DNA of 64,000 bases from Dermatophagoides farinae (taxonomy: Eukaryota; Arthropoda; Arachnida; Sarcoptiformes; Pyroglyphidae), in contig NC_134679.1 of NCBI RefSeq assembly GCF_024713945.1, forward strand, positions 6,329,001 through 6,393,000, read 5' to 3'. Position 1 is the stretch's first letter, and every line of letters begins with the position of its first letter. A program made the translations under genes and the position numbers. The notes under the pieces are model-generated. The model was not told the origin of the DNA, did not search any database, and saw only the letters and a list, made by a program, of their open reading frames with translations. Below are positions 28,434 to 42,568 of the stretch, piece by piece.

Positions 28434-31400
28434 CATTTTTTTCCATATTTATATATAAAAATTAAGTAAATCTCACTGTCTGTCTGTTTGTCTGTTAGCT
28501 GTCGGTGTAGGTGGGAATCCATTTTAATATTTTTGTTTTTCTGTGTTTGTTTGTAACATAATTTTATATTTTCTGTAAAAAGAAAAAAAAATTTCTCTTC
28601 TTTTGGATTTTGTTTTTCGTTTGTTTTTTGTATGTTGTTTGACGCTTCGGGTATTTCAGCAGCAAATCCTCACTTTTTTTTGGTTTTTAACATTCATGTG
28701 TTGGTTCATTTTTGAAAATTTTAACACTTTACCGTAATTTTTTTTTTGTTGTTTTTGTTGTCCACAATAAGTCGGTTATTTTTCTTTCCAAAGGTTTTTG
28801 GTGGTTGTGGTTGTTATTTGTACATATTGGAATATATCGACAGTAACAGTGAAAAGGAAAAAAAATTTTTTTTTTTTTGACAAATCACCTTGGTGACCAG
28901 TGATAAATATTTTTTTTTTTTTTTTTGATAACCGGCCTATATTTTTTTCGGTTGTTTTTGTTGCTATTTCACATTGATCGTTGAGCAAAAATTTTGTGGT
29001 GTGAAATTTTTTTGATTTTTTTTCGCAATTTTGAAATACGAGACCAAGTTTTATTTTTTTTTATTTTCATTTTTAATTAAAATTTTTTTCTTTTTTTTGT
29101 CGATTAATCAATCACAAGTGACCGTAATCATCATCATCATCAACGTCCACAACAGCCACAACCACAACAACATCGTCTAGTTGTTTATACGAATCCACAG
29201 AAATATTATTCCATACGTATTGATCAACCACATTTACAGGCGATACATATTTTACCTGAAAATTATCAATTTTGTTCATTAGGACAAAAATTTCGTCATC
29301 CAAATATCAATGGTACAGAAATATTTGGTACATGTTCAGCTAAAGTTCATTTTGGTAAATGTACAGATTTTGATGTTTTTGTTGAACAACAACAACCACA
29401 AGAACCACAACAAATAGACGATTACGACGATACAGCAACAATAAGTGATTGTAAAAATTTTATTTATTATAAAATTAAAACGCCTACTACAAAAACGGCA
29501 ACACCTACCACCATAGATATTGGTAGTAGAGGTGTTGGTGGTGGTCATCGATCCACCACTACGGCTACTACTGGTACTACTATTGCCAAAAAAACATCAT
29601 CAACACCAATGATTAATCGATCCATATCACCAAACGATGATCATTTATCATCATCATCATCATCATCATCATCGTCGTCCACATCTTCAACATCAATTTT
29701 ATCAAAAATTGAAAGTTATCGTAATAATCTTGATGCTGCAATTGAATTATTAACAACCGAATTGAATAATCAAAATCAACCGGATGAACTTGAACATTTA
29801 ATTCGGTAAGTTTGTTTTTTCTTTCATTTTCATTTTCATTTTTTTTTTGTTCAAATGGAATGTGGATGGAATGTTTGAGGAAAAAAAAAGAAGAAGAATA
29901 AAAGTTATCAAAAATCACACTCGACAATGACATTGAGAAATGTGAATTATTTTTTTTTCATAATTTTTTCATTTTCCTAAATGATTTATAGCAATGATGA
30001 TGATCATCATGATGATGATGATGATGATGACAATGCGAAAATGATTTCAGATCAATGTGTATGTATGTGTTTGTGTGTGTGTGTGTGTGGCATTCATTCA
30101 TTCCACCACTAACAAACTAAACTACAAACCAAAACAAAACAATACAAAACATGAAGATTTATGTAGTGGTTTTTTTCCTAACGAAAAAATAAAATATAGA
30201 TCAAATCTGCTTCAGTTTTTCTCTTTCTCGATATTAATTAATCTTTTTTAAAGAATCTTTCAAATAAAACAATGATGATTATGATCAATGAAATCAGAAC
30301 AGCCATAGTAATCATCATTGTCGTCATCATTGTAGTCGTCGTTTTTTTTCGGTTTGTTTTTGCTGTTGTTGTTGTTCTACATTATCATCATCATCATCAT
30401 CATTTATATATAGCGGTTTTTTTATATTTCAAAATTCAACAATGTTCTAGTTTCATATATATACATCTACTACATGCCTTAATGAAAATTTGATGATGAT
30501 GATGATGATGATAATCCTTCTACTACAGAATCATTTTCAGAATAGAAAAAAAAAATGTTTGTGTTTGTGTGTGTATGTGTTTTTTTTTCTTACAACAGCA
30601 AAAACGAAAACACAACAAGTGTTAAGTCTTTCCATCGCCATTTAGAATTTATGTTTACGATCATCAAAGAATGAATCAGTGAATCACAGAATAGATGAAT
30701 TGTGTGAATTAGCATCAATTGTATATATGTTCATTTTAAATTTTGGCTTAATGTTTGTGTGTGTGTGTTGTGCAGTGTGTGATGTGTGATTGAGAAAAAA
30801 AAATGTAGCCAATCAATCCATGTTTGTATACAGTTTGTGTGTGTGTGTATAGTAATAGATTGTTTAAAATTTTCAAAAAAAAAAAAAAAATTTTTCCTTT
30901 TTGTTCATCATCAAGCAATTAAATTTTTTTTCCCTTGAAATTCATTCATTCATCGATTTTTTTTTCATTTGGTTTGGTTTTATTTTCGTGTTTCTTGCTC
31001 ATTCGATGATGATGATGATGGTGATAGAGGCTGCTGTTTTTTTTTTGAAAATTTGATGAACAAAAAAAATTTTTTTCTAGCCTTTCTGGCTGTGTGTGTG
31101 AATAGACTTTCATTTTATTGATCTGATGACTACGTTTTGATTTAAAATTTTGTCGAAAAAAATCTGTTTTGTTTTCATTTTCATTCATAAATGATGAATA
31201 AACATAGGAATTTTGTACGTGAAGATCGACGACAAAGACAAGTTGATGATAATGGTAATTCATCGGTCAAAAATCATCTTAACTTGAGACAACAACGTTC
31301 TATTTCGTCAACGAAACCAACAATAACAACAACATCTGATACAGATGAATTGGAAAAATTGGCATTAGCTTTAGTGGCTGAATCTAGTCATCATAATAAT

Positions 31401-34400
31401 AATGATAATAATGCTAATCCATTATCACCATCAATTGATTATCCATCAAATGGACGAAAAATTTTATTAAAAAAATCACAAGCTGATTTATTACGACAAC
31501 AACAACAGAATGGTAACCTAAATTATTCTGAATCAAATCGATCATCATCACCAACACCATATCTAAGTACAAATCGTGATGGTGTTGTACAATCACGATT
31601 ATTACGTTTTTCGAATAATCAAAATCCACAACCGTCATCGAATACATTATCATCATCATTGAAATCTGATGAATTATTACAACGGAAACGATGTTTATCA
31701 CCGACATCGATACAGAATAATAATGGTAATGAAAATCCTGATCATCATCGTCATCAAATTGTATTTGGCATTAGTCCTAAATCAAGTTCACTTGCAAGGT
31801 AACAAAAAAAATCTATAAGTATCAATTAGCTACGTCATTTCATTGAAAATTTATTTATTTATTAGACAGCATTGTGTGTATGGTTGACATTTTTCATTTC
31901 ATTTCATTCGCACACAATTCTCTCTAATTTTAGCCTCATGTGTTGACAACAACAACATTTGATTTTAGTTTCATATTTTTTTTCTCTGATCATAGTGACA
32001 AACTTTTTTTTTGGCAAAAGTTTTAGTATTTAGTTGGTAAAGAAGAAGAATAAAACAAAGAAAAAAATTAGACAAGCAAAAAAATGAGAATATTTAGAGA
32101 ATTTTTTTTTTTTTGATTTTTGAAAAGTAAAATTAAATAGTACGATCAAATTACATTGCATTGCATTTACTTTTACCGGTTGTTTCCGGTGGTAGATGAA
32201 TAAAAATTTGCAAAAAAAAACATTCTGATGATTTTTTTTCTTGTTTTTTTTTAATAAATAGATATAAAAATCTTATCGAATCACGAAGTGAAACATCATC
32301 ACCAATACAATTGAATTTTGCTACCGGAATCGATTTACATAATTTAAATATTGAATTAGAAAATCGACCACATGATAATGATCTAACTCGTAATACCATA
32401 TCATCCGGATCATCATCATCGAATATAAAATCAAACAATCATTATACAACATTGACATCGAATAGAAAACAAAATTCTCTAGATGATACAATGATGGCAA
32501 CGGCTATGATGATGTCGACGACAAACGATACATCATTGGATACGAGCCATTTTATTGGCAAGAATCGTGATAGTAGTAGTAGTGGTGGTGGTGGTGGTAA
32601 AATTCATGCAAAAATATTGGAAAATATTCATGGAAATTATTCAACAAGGAGGAATATGGAGGAATATCACGACAACATTGGTACCGATGTTATTGACACA
32701 AGCAAAGAAAAATGTATGATAAATGTACAGTAATTTATAATTTATTTAAAATATTTTCTTCTCTGATTCTTTAGCTTCTTCAACTTCTTCTTCTTCTTCT
32801 TCAATTACCACCGACAAATCTTCTAAATCTTCTTATTTATCATCATTATCGTATAATGTCGGCAACAGTAGTGGTGGCAGTAATGGTATTAACAGTAGTG
32901 GTGGCGGTGGTATAATAACAGCAAAATCTAGACAATTTCACCATAATCCACAACAACAACCATCATCATCATTAGTTGTTGTTGATTCATCTAAAACATC
33001 GGATCCATTGTTAGATTTTGTGGCAAGAAATCAAGAGTTTAATAATAATAATCGGCATCATCTTGGTACATCCTCATCATCATCATCATCATATCATTCC
33101 CCTTTGAATGTAATAAATGAAGATCATTATCGAAAGAATACGAATGATGACAGCGACAATAGCAACAACAACAACAACAACAAGAATAATGAATCATCAA
33201 ATCTACTAACATCAAATACAATTGATTTATTTATAAAAGAAAATGAAAAATTTTTTCAGAGTGGTGGTCATCGTTTATCAAGAAGTTTAGGTTTAATTGA
33301 AAACGAAAAAGATTCAGAATCATCTCTATCGTCATTTGATCATTATTTGAATGACGAAATGAAATATTTACAAACTGAAAATTCAAAAATGTCATCATCA
33401 TCATCATCAACAACAACAACAACAACAACAACATCGACGACAAAATCATCATTAACTGATGATGAAAAAGCATTATTACATGAAACACTTAAAGTTGGCC
33501 AATTATATAGTGCATCATCATCGTCATCATCATCATCACAATCATCAACAGGTTCCGGTTCAGATAGTTCATCTGATAATGAGAAAAATTCACAATCATC
33601 ATCATCCATACAACAACAACAACAGAAAAAACGTATAATATTTGTATCGAAACCAGCACCAAAACCTGAACCAAAACCAGAACCAAAATATGTAAATGGA
33701 AAAATGGTATTTGGACAGGTACATGTCCAACAGCGGCATCAACATCATGGCCTACAAAAAGGTTCGGTAGCTGAACGTGTTATGTTATTTGAAAAATGTC
33801 CAGAAAAAACATCCGTAACGAAACATAAACTGACTGAATTACAACGTAATCGTATAACAAGTCCAAATAAGATTGGTAATTGGATGAAATTTACGGAAAC
33901 ACAAGCTGTGGTGAGTTTTGTTTTTCGAATCATTTGAATTTTAATTACATAAAACAAAAACAACAATAATCCACATGTTTTTATAGTTGAATTAAGTCAT
34001 TAACCTTTTTTTTATTTTCTGGCAAGCATTTAATGATTGTAGAGAAAAACAATAATGATGATTAGATTCATATTAATAAAGGAAGGATTATTATGATCAG
34101 CAGACCAAAAAGAATAACAGAATAGAGAATATTTTTTCCGGAAAGTTTCTTTGTATTGTTGGCAGAAAGGAAAAATCTTTGCCACCATCATATATTTTCT
34201 CAGACAATTTTTTTTCTCTAGTTGATTATTCTTTTTTTCTCCACAATGGAAGAATTTGTTGCCGTTTTTACTGTCAATCTTTTTATTTTTTTTTCTCTAA
34301 TCCAAAACACCACCCTCATAATTTTTTGTGTTTGTTGTTCCCATTTTTTTCCGGTTGTTTGATTTCGGAATCGTCTTCAACTGTGTACATCTATGTATGG

Positions 34401-37313
34401 AAACATTTTTTTTTTTTTAGTTACCACAGAATGATACAACGAAAATTGGTAGAAATCTGAAAATAGCTGATGATTTGAATAATGTTGTTGGCGGGGAAGA
34501 TTCTGGCAACAACAACAATCTTCAACCTGTCTCATCAACATCAACAACAACAACATCAGCATCTTCTGTAAAATCTTTGACAAAAAATAAAATTCATCAT
34601 AAAGAAGATGAGCCAAAATCTCCGCCAACTATCGCATCGATACCAACATTTAGACGTTTTTCACGTACAAATTCTGGCATATTGCCCGGACAATTGCCTC
34701 GTTTCTATTATCCACTTGGACGGCCATATTCATCCAATGAAGTTGAAAGTCAAATTAAACGTATCGTATCAATTTTTGATCGTTTTCCAAATCGTAATGT
34801 TACGGTCAAAGAATTCGGTAATGTATTGAAATTATGTGGTATACCTGTTTATTGGAAAGAGCCATTATTTCGTTCAATATTGGCTGATGCGAAAAATAGT
34901 TCCATGGCCAATGGTAGTTGTGGTGGTAGTAATAATAGTATTATTCGTCGATCAAATTCAATCGATCATTCATCAAATAATGGCAAAAATGGTATCATAG
35001 CCAATGGAACCACAATGTCAAATGGCAGCAGTAGTAGTAAAAAAGAATACATTACTTGTGATCAATTTACAAATTATTGGAAAAAGTAAGTGGACAATTT
35101 TTTTTGAATGATGGGCATTCTGTATTAATTTCTTTTTTTTTTGTTATTGTTGTTTTATAGATTAATTTCAATATGTTACGATGATTCTAGTCGTTTCATA
35201 AAAATCATGACGCAAGGACGAAGAAATTTTATAATTCCTGAAGATTTTGAACCACTCATACAGGATGTAATTGATACACATCCAGGATTATTATTCCTAA
35301 AAGAAGCGGAAGAATTTCATTCACGTTATGTGCATACGGTAATTGCAAGGATTTATTATTGTGTAGATAAAACATGGTCCGGTACGATAACATTACCTGA
35401 ATTGAAAAAATCCAATCTTTTAAGGGTGATTCATCTGCTGGAAGAAGAAGATGATATTAATCAGATAACTGAATATTTTTCCTATGAACATTTTTATGTG
35501 ATATATTGTAAATTCTGGGAACTAGATCAGGATCATGATCTATTCATCAGTAAATATGATCTTTCTAGACATAATGATTCTGGTATGATTTTTTTTATTG
35601 TTGTTGTTGTCGATTCTAAAAGTGAATGTTGCTAATTTATTACAGCCATCTCTTCACGAATGATTGATAGAATATTTAGTGGTGCTGTCACACGAACCAC
35701 AACAACATCTCGTGGTTCACGTAATAATAATCAAATGTCATACACGGAATTTGTATGGTTTCTATTGGCCGATGAAGATAAACGTCATCCAAGAGCGATT
35801 GAATATTGGTTCCGTTGTATGGATTTGGATGGTGATGGTTGTCTTTCATTTTATGAATTAGAATATTTTTATAATGAACAAGTTAAACGTATGGAATCTG
35901 CCGGTATCGAAGCATTACCATTTACGGATTGTCTTTGTCAGGTATGACATTTTCCCTTTTTTTTATTCACCAAGTTTAATTAATCCATTTTAAAATGTTT
36001 TTTTCTTTTGTTAGATGATTGATTTAATTAGCCCGAAAGATCCATCACGAATAATGTTATCGGATCTGAAAAAATGTCGATTAACACCAATATTTTTTGA
36101 TACATTCTTTAATCTGGAAAAATATCTTGATCATGAACAACGTGATCCATTCGCATCACAACGTGATGAAGATGGTGTCTCAATGTCCGATTGGGATCGT
36201 TATGCTGCTGAAGAATATGAATTATTAGTGGCCGAAGAAAGTGCACAAAATCAGTAAATGTTTTATTTTTTCTCATTGCTGTTGTTGAATATTCTGGATT
36301 CTTTTTCGTTCTGATTTCTGTCTCTCAATCAATCATTTTTAAATATTTATCTATTTCATTTCACTGTCAATTTGCAATGCCGAAATCTTTTGTCTTTCTT
36401 TTCTTTTTTTTTGTCAACATCATCCATCAGAATCTTATCTTTTTATTTATCTTCACCATTTTCTTGTAAACTTTCTTGTCTATAAATATTTTTCATTCTT
36501 TTTTTTCGTCTTTTTGTGCAATAATAACTTATTCAACTTTTACTATCTCTCTCTTTCACTTTTTTTCCATTATGGATCATTCTTAAATGAAATTCTTGAT
36601 TTTTTATTTTATTTTTTTTTTGTTGATGATTACACAGTAATTATTATCGTGCAAAAGCTTTGATCCACAATAATTTCATCCAATATCATCAAGAACCACA
36701 TGTTGATTATATTAATCATGATGATGATGCTGATGACGAAGAAGATAATCGTGAATCTGATGAATTTGTTGATGCTGGTGATGGAGATGATGAAGATGAT
36801 GTATTCGAATCGAATGAATCGGAAGAAGATTTTAGTACGACTAGTGGTGATGATGATGTTGATATGGCTAATGATGGTCGTGTATATTTAGTTATCGAGC
36901 CGACAATAAATCGTTTGAATCGAAACTTGGACAACAAATTCTCTGATAATCATAAATCAGATGAATCTATCAAAATTGATACGAATAACAACTGTACGAT
37001 TGATGAAGAAACCACCTCTGTTGTCGATAAAAATGATGATGATTTCGTCGGAAATCTAGGTAAAGAATTCTATGAATATATACAAAATGAATTTGAAACT
37101 GACCACTGTTCATCACGTGCCATTCATTTTGATCAACGATCTATCAACAATCACAATCATAATCGACCAACGATGATTGTCAAACCAATCAAATTGGTAA
37201 AATTAGATCCAATCAATAGCCATGATATTGTTCAACGACATTCGATCCATGAACAACAAATGAAAACTGCAGAGATTTTAAAAATCACTAATGATAATGA
37301 TGATTTTTTCTAA
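26186..37313 (+). CDS. PPP2R3A: PP2A regulatory subunit B'' (PR130/PPP2R3A type), long form
   Basis: EF-hand subunit that targets PP2A. Exons: 26186..26349, 29119..29805, 31208..31798, 32262..32713, 32775..33910, 34421..35085, 35161..35582, 35646..35941, 36015..36253 and 36638..37313, all phase-consistent. This gives 1775 residues. Reading through at 36253 instead ends at 36257 (1551 residues). HRLVVYTNPQKYYSIRID near the start of exon 2 resembles the PR130 N-terminus. The conserved core begins in exon 34421 (LPGQLPRFYYPLGRPY). EF-hand loops lie at about 1354 (DQDHDLFISKYD) and 1432 (DLDGDGCLSFYE). EYWFRCMDLDGDG, NLEKYLDHEQRDPFA and AAEEYELLVAEESAQ match the family closely. Ser/Asn-rich disordered blocks make it longer than vertebrate PR130. 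The first exon, 2.8 kb away, is joined on phase and splice signals alone and is the least certain part. Confidence 0.85.
27423..27449 (+). repeat. T27 homopolymer
   Basis: Longest pure T tract in the window, inside the first intron of the PP2A B'' gene. Its length in the assembly may be unreliable. Confidence 0.8.
28403..28430 (+). repeat. (AC)n microsatellite
   Basis: About 14 uninterrupted AC units in the first intron of the PP2A B'' gene. Many similar but shorter (CA)/(GT) tracts occur across the window, for example near 3232, 3549, 25721, 26438 and 46126. Confidence 0.8.
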
Positions 37314-38297
37314 TGATTCTATATTCTATAATTTTATAATTTTTGAAAAGAATGGATTTTTACATTTGTAAAGACAATTTTCAACAACAAAATAATGGAT
37401 AAATTCTTGATGATAAATAAATACAATTTTTGAAAATGTCAAAAAAACTATGAAACTGTCGCCATCTATTATTGAAAATATAAAATCAAGATATTTTTCA
37501 AAAATTCAACCGCCATTTCAAATATCGAAGAGCATTTTTTTTTATTCATTAAATGATGATGATAATTTAGTTAATTAAGATTTAAAATATCAATATGAAA
37601 AAAAATTGCATCACATTCAATTTGATAAAGAGAATTGATTTGAAGAAAAAAAAATTAAAATATTTCTATGCAAAGTGAGTCATGTTGTTATAATGTGTTA
37701 AAAAGAATTCCCGAAAACGTAATTATAAGTGTGTTTGTATGTGTGTGGATGGATTAAAAATCTGGAAACGATTTGTTTGGTTTTCGGCCATTAAGAATGA
37801 GTATAAATAAATATATGTTCAGTATGTATTGTGTGTATGTTTATGTGTGTTTTGGATTCATGTTCTCAGAAAAAAAACATGAAAAAAATATAGGTAAAAC
37901 ATTTGCATCAATTTTTTTTTATTATTATATAGAAGTTAATAAAAAAGAAAAAAATTAGCTAATCTTTAAAAAAAATTTCTAGAATAGTGTAGTGGGTGTA
38001 TGTGTGTGTGTGTGTATGTGTATGACAAGGCAGAAAAAAAATGAAAATCAATTTGTTGATTTTTTGTCATCAATCAAACAAACAATAGCAGGAAAAGAAA
38101 TAAAAATAAAGAAAGAAAAAGATAAAAAAGCTCCACAATGTAGGTGTCTGTGTTTGTCGATCATAGTGGTCACATCAAAAGAGGGAGAGAGAGAAAAAAA
38201 ATGGTCGGGCACATTTTGAAAATTATCATCATCATGATATAATAATGAGTGGCAAGATCGGTAAATGATTAACAATGAAGCAATAAAATAATTTTGG
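37314..38297. other. Convergent 3' intergenic region
   Basis: Space between the 3' ends of the PP2A B'' gene (+) and the ABCH gene (-). It holds AATAAA-like signals, (GT)n near 38001-38020 and A tracts. An AGATGGCG core occurs on the minus strand at 37460-37467. No gene is seen. Confidence 0.5.
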
Positions 38298-41200
38298 TTA
38301 TCGAACACGAAAAATAACGATGGCTAATATGAGAAAAAAGGCAATCCATGCCATTGTTATTAGATAACCATTCAATACGGCCGGTTTAGAAAGATCAAAA
38401 CCACGTATTAATATATGACGAAATGATTCCATCGGTTTTGTTTGTGGCATTGCATAAGATATATAACGGAGTAAAGCGATCATTGTTTCGACTGGCCAGA
38501 AAATACCGGTAATAAAACAAAACATTAGCTGAGATCCGGCTCCTAATGCTAATGCTGTCATTTCGCTCGTACAAATAGCGGATAACATTAGGCCAAATGT
38601 CATTCCTAGGTTTCAAGAAAATGATGGAAAAAAATTTGCAATTTTAAAAGTTTGTTTTTTCACATTTTTTTAAAAAACGCTTACCACAAAGACCTTGTAG
38701 AAACATCATAGCAACAGCTAAAACATATGAACCTTTCATTGGAAAATCAAATATCCAGAAACCCATAACAACGGTCAATATAATCTGTACGATCAATAGG
38801 AATGTTATATTGATAATTTGTGCAATAATGAATTCGGTTGGCGTCATTCCAACGATCATTGAACGTTCCAATGTTCCTAAAAAAATCAAAAATTAGCTAC
38901 TGAATGGATCATTCATTAATTAATGATAATTACCTTCACGGCGCTCCGAAAGAAAAGCCATCGATGTGATAGACATTGTGGCAAAGAATACAATGAAAAC
39001 CATCAGACCAGGACCAACAAATTCAACCATATCGGTTTTTTCACCACCATAGATTGGTTTTTCAAATTTGATTGGCAATTTCAATGAACTCATTTGACCA
39101 CCAAAAATTTGTCCGGCATTTTCAACAAATTTAAACAATGCACTAAACACTTCACGGCGAATTATGTTAACATGTAATGCATTCGATCCATCATAATAGA
39201 TTCGAATGATTGAATCATCATCATCCGAACTGGTGATAATAGAACGATCGGTAGATGTAGTTACTGCTGTTGTTGTTAGCAGATCAGATATGCTACGTTT
39301 AAAACGTCGTGATCCGGAACTATCATTATCATCATCATCGTCAATCAACATTGATGGCGTTTTTAGCATTGATTGCGTTGGTTGTGATGGTGCAATATAA
39401 GGTGTCATCAATGGTGGTACTGGTTCATTTGTATTGGTTACCATTTTACCATTTGGCTGTGTATAACTCAATATAGGTGGTGCAATCGATGTCGATGTTG
39501 TTGTCGTCGTTGTTTGTGTTACAAATTGTTGCTGTTGAGCAATAATTGGAGGAAACGGTTGCCGTCCTAACCCTCCTGGTATACCACCACCACCCATTCG
39601 GCCAAAATGATTAAGAACACGTGAAAAATTCTTCCCCAGAACTATAGCCGAATATGTATCAGCATTCCGTACGGAATCGATAGCTTCTTCTGGTGTTCGA
39701 TAATATTTCAATGAAATAAAATCCGAATCAATTGACTTGAGAAACATAAGACTAAGAAATGGAGGATCTTCTTGGTTACAAACAGCCATCTGTACTGATG
39801 TCGGATCACGACCCATACATAGACAGAACAGGGCCACTTCTAATGCAGGCAATAACATGGTGATAACCAATTCTGGTACACGTCGAAACAAACGTATACG
39901 ATGTTTACGACATAGAACACCAACTTTTTGCATAGAATTTACTGAACGATTTTGTCCATGTACAGAATATGTACGAACTTTACTGTTATTACTATTATTA
40001 TTACGACCAGAAGATGAATGGGTGGATTTTTTTGATCTTGTCGACGACGACGACGATGATGATGACGAAGATGAAGATGATGAATTATTGTTAAACAATG
40101 GTGAATCGGATGATGCATCCATATGATGAATATTATTATAATCATTATTGTTTAATCTACAATTATTTCCTGTCTTCGTTGTCGTATTTGATTCGATCAA
40201 AGAATCAGGATCCAATTGTTTATATTGTTCATGCACAATAACATGTTTGGCCGTATTTGTCGACGGTGGTGTGGCCACCAAATGTGAAAGTAAATTTGGT
40301 TTAGGTTTACCACCAACAAATGCCATCATTGAATTACCACCACCACTACCACCATTAGAGGTGAACATTACCGATTGATTTGTTGGTTCAATTGTAGCCG
40401 CAATAGCAACGGCTTGTGGCGATGTTCCACCATTTTCCATAACATAATTATTATGATGGATATGATGATTATTCATATTAAGAATTTTATGATTCTTTTG
40501 AGGATCCAGTTGCAATAAAATATCTTTTGGATATGGAGATTCATTTTCTAATTGGCTTGTACTATTTGAATGATGACGAAAATCATCCTGTTGAGATAAT
40601 TTTAAAAATAAACGTTCCATCGATACTACATTATGCTGTAACATTAGATAATTTGGATTTCCTTCGGCCAATATACGACCTTGTCGCATGAAGCCAACTT
40701 TATCGGCCGATCCGGCTTCTTCAATATAATGTGTGGTTACTATGACCTAATAGAACGACAAAAGGAAAAATATCACTTGCATTACAAAAAATATGAATAC
40801 ACAAAAAACACATACCGTAAGGCCATTTTTACTTTGATCCACAAGATATGACCAGATAGATTCACGTACAATAGGATCAACACCTACGGTTGGTTCATCC
40901 AATATCAATAATGGTGGTTCATTAATCATTGCAACAGCTAATGAAACACGACGCTGTTGACCACCGGATAAACGATCCGTATAACAATGTTCAAAATCAC
41001 TTATATCCAATAATTTTAATAAAAATTCAATACGTGATTCTAATGATTGCATATGTGATGTTTGTTTAGCGAAACCGGCATAATACTCGAGTGTTTCTCT
41101 TACGGTAAATTGTGATATTAATGATAATTCTTGTGGCATATAGCCAATATTTGGTCCAGGTATACCACATTCTTTTGTGCCTATATATACAAAAACAACA

Positions 41201-42568
41201 ACAACAACAAAAACAATAAATAAATTGGAAAAGATTTTGCAACATAGGAAAAACATCCACATGGAAAAAAAAGAGATATATAGAGTGAAAACAACATAAA
41301 AACAACAAAACAAAAATGCAAAATACAGGAAATAGATTAGGATTCACATTTTTATATTCAAATATACGTCTCAAGGTTTCTATTTTTCTATATAGATCGA
41401 TTGATGACCTGAATTATTATTATTAATGTCATGTACGTCATTTAACCTAGACCTGAACTGATAAGATTGAAATCAAAAAAAAAAAATGAATAAATAAACC
41501 AAATTGTGCAAAAAAAAACTAAAAATCAAAATCAAACAAGGGTGTAAAGATCTTAAATGATGTCAAGGAATCCAAAAAAAAAAAAAAAAAAATAAAATAA
41601 AAAAATTTATGACTAAAAACATCTCAACTACAAACAAACAATCTAACACACTTGAACGGATGCTAATGGATCGAAAAGTGTTTTTTTTTTTTTTGAATAT
41701 TTCGATGATGATGATCAATATTTGTTTGCATTGTAGCCAATGTCATATTTACATGTGTATAAGAAGTTGATGTGTTTTTTTTTAAAAATCATTGTATCCG
41801 GTTGGCATTGAAATTTGAAAAAAAAAAATTTATTTTGAATTTTCGTGCACTTAACTATGAACAAAAATTTAAATTAATGGCCACTACAATATAATATTCT
41901 GCATTGTTTTTGAACTTTTGAATAAATGATGATGGTGATAATTGACTAAATATAATTAAATATAAATCCATCGATCCATCTATCTATCTATCTATTCTAT
42001 TCACATGAATTAAATGCGCATCAATGTATCATCATTACACATTGATGAATTATTCAAATTTTTATTATCATTGAAATGATTGATTGATTGATTGATTGAT
42101 TCACAAACAAACAAACAAACAAAAAATCATCAAATGTGTGCAATCATGCATTGATGCATAATATAATGAAATTATTTTAAGAAAATTTCATTCTTTTTTT
42201 TCATTGATGATCAGTCATCTTCTCTTTTTTTTAAAGAAATCTTTACTACCACTACTACCACTACAATGGGAAAAAAATCAACAAACACTGAATTATTATT
42301 ATTGAAAATAATGGACAGAAAGTTTTTGTTTTTTACAAAATTTCATACCTGGTCGATAGCCAAAAACTGTTACATTACCACAACGTGGTTTCAAACGGCC
42401 AACAATACAACGTAATAATGTTGTTTTACCACAACCGGATGGACCTAATAGACCATATATTGTACCACGTGGTACATGCATATTAATTGATTCTAAATTC
42501 AATCCATGACGTTTATAAGCGAATGTCAAATTTTCGACATCAACTGCTGATGAATTTGTTAATGCCAT
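38298..42568 (-). CDS. ABCH-type ABC transporter (arthropod half transporter, NBD-TMD)
   Basis: Exons in the minus direction, 42349..42568, 40816..41180, 38934..40746, 38685..38876 and 38298..38605, are phase-consistent and give 965 residues. NBD: Walker A GPSGCGKTT (42-50), Q-loop IGYMPQE (85-91), signature LSGGQQRR (144-151), Walker B LLILDEPTVGVDP and H-loop VTTHYIEEA. A long Ser/Asn-rich linker follows, then an ABC-2 membrane domain: RRVPELVITMLLPALEVALF, a big extracellular loop, then five more hydrophobic segments with FVGPGLMVFIVFF, FLSERREGTLERS and FITGIFWPVE. The domain order and the HYIEEA and RREGTLERS motifs fit the ABCH family, which includes Drosophila snu, needed for cuticular lipid barriers. 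The extracellular loop carries an unusual Thr/Pro/Asp-rich insertion with RRFKRS. Intron 1 is 1168 nt. Confidence 0.9.

Noticed and set aside
33039-33686. Minus-strand frames opposite the PP2A B'' exon
   Set aside because: Shadows of Ser/Asn codon repeats, read as Met, Val, Asp or Cys runs in other frames.
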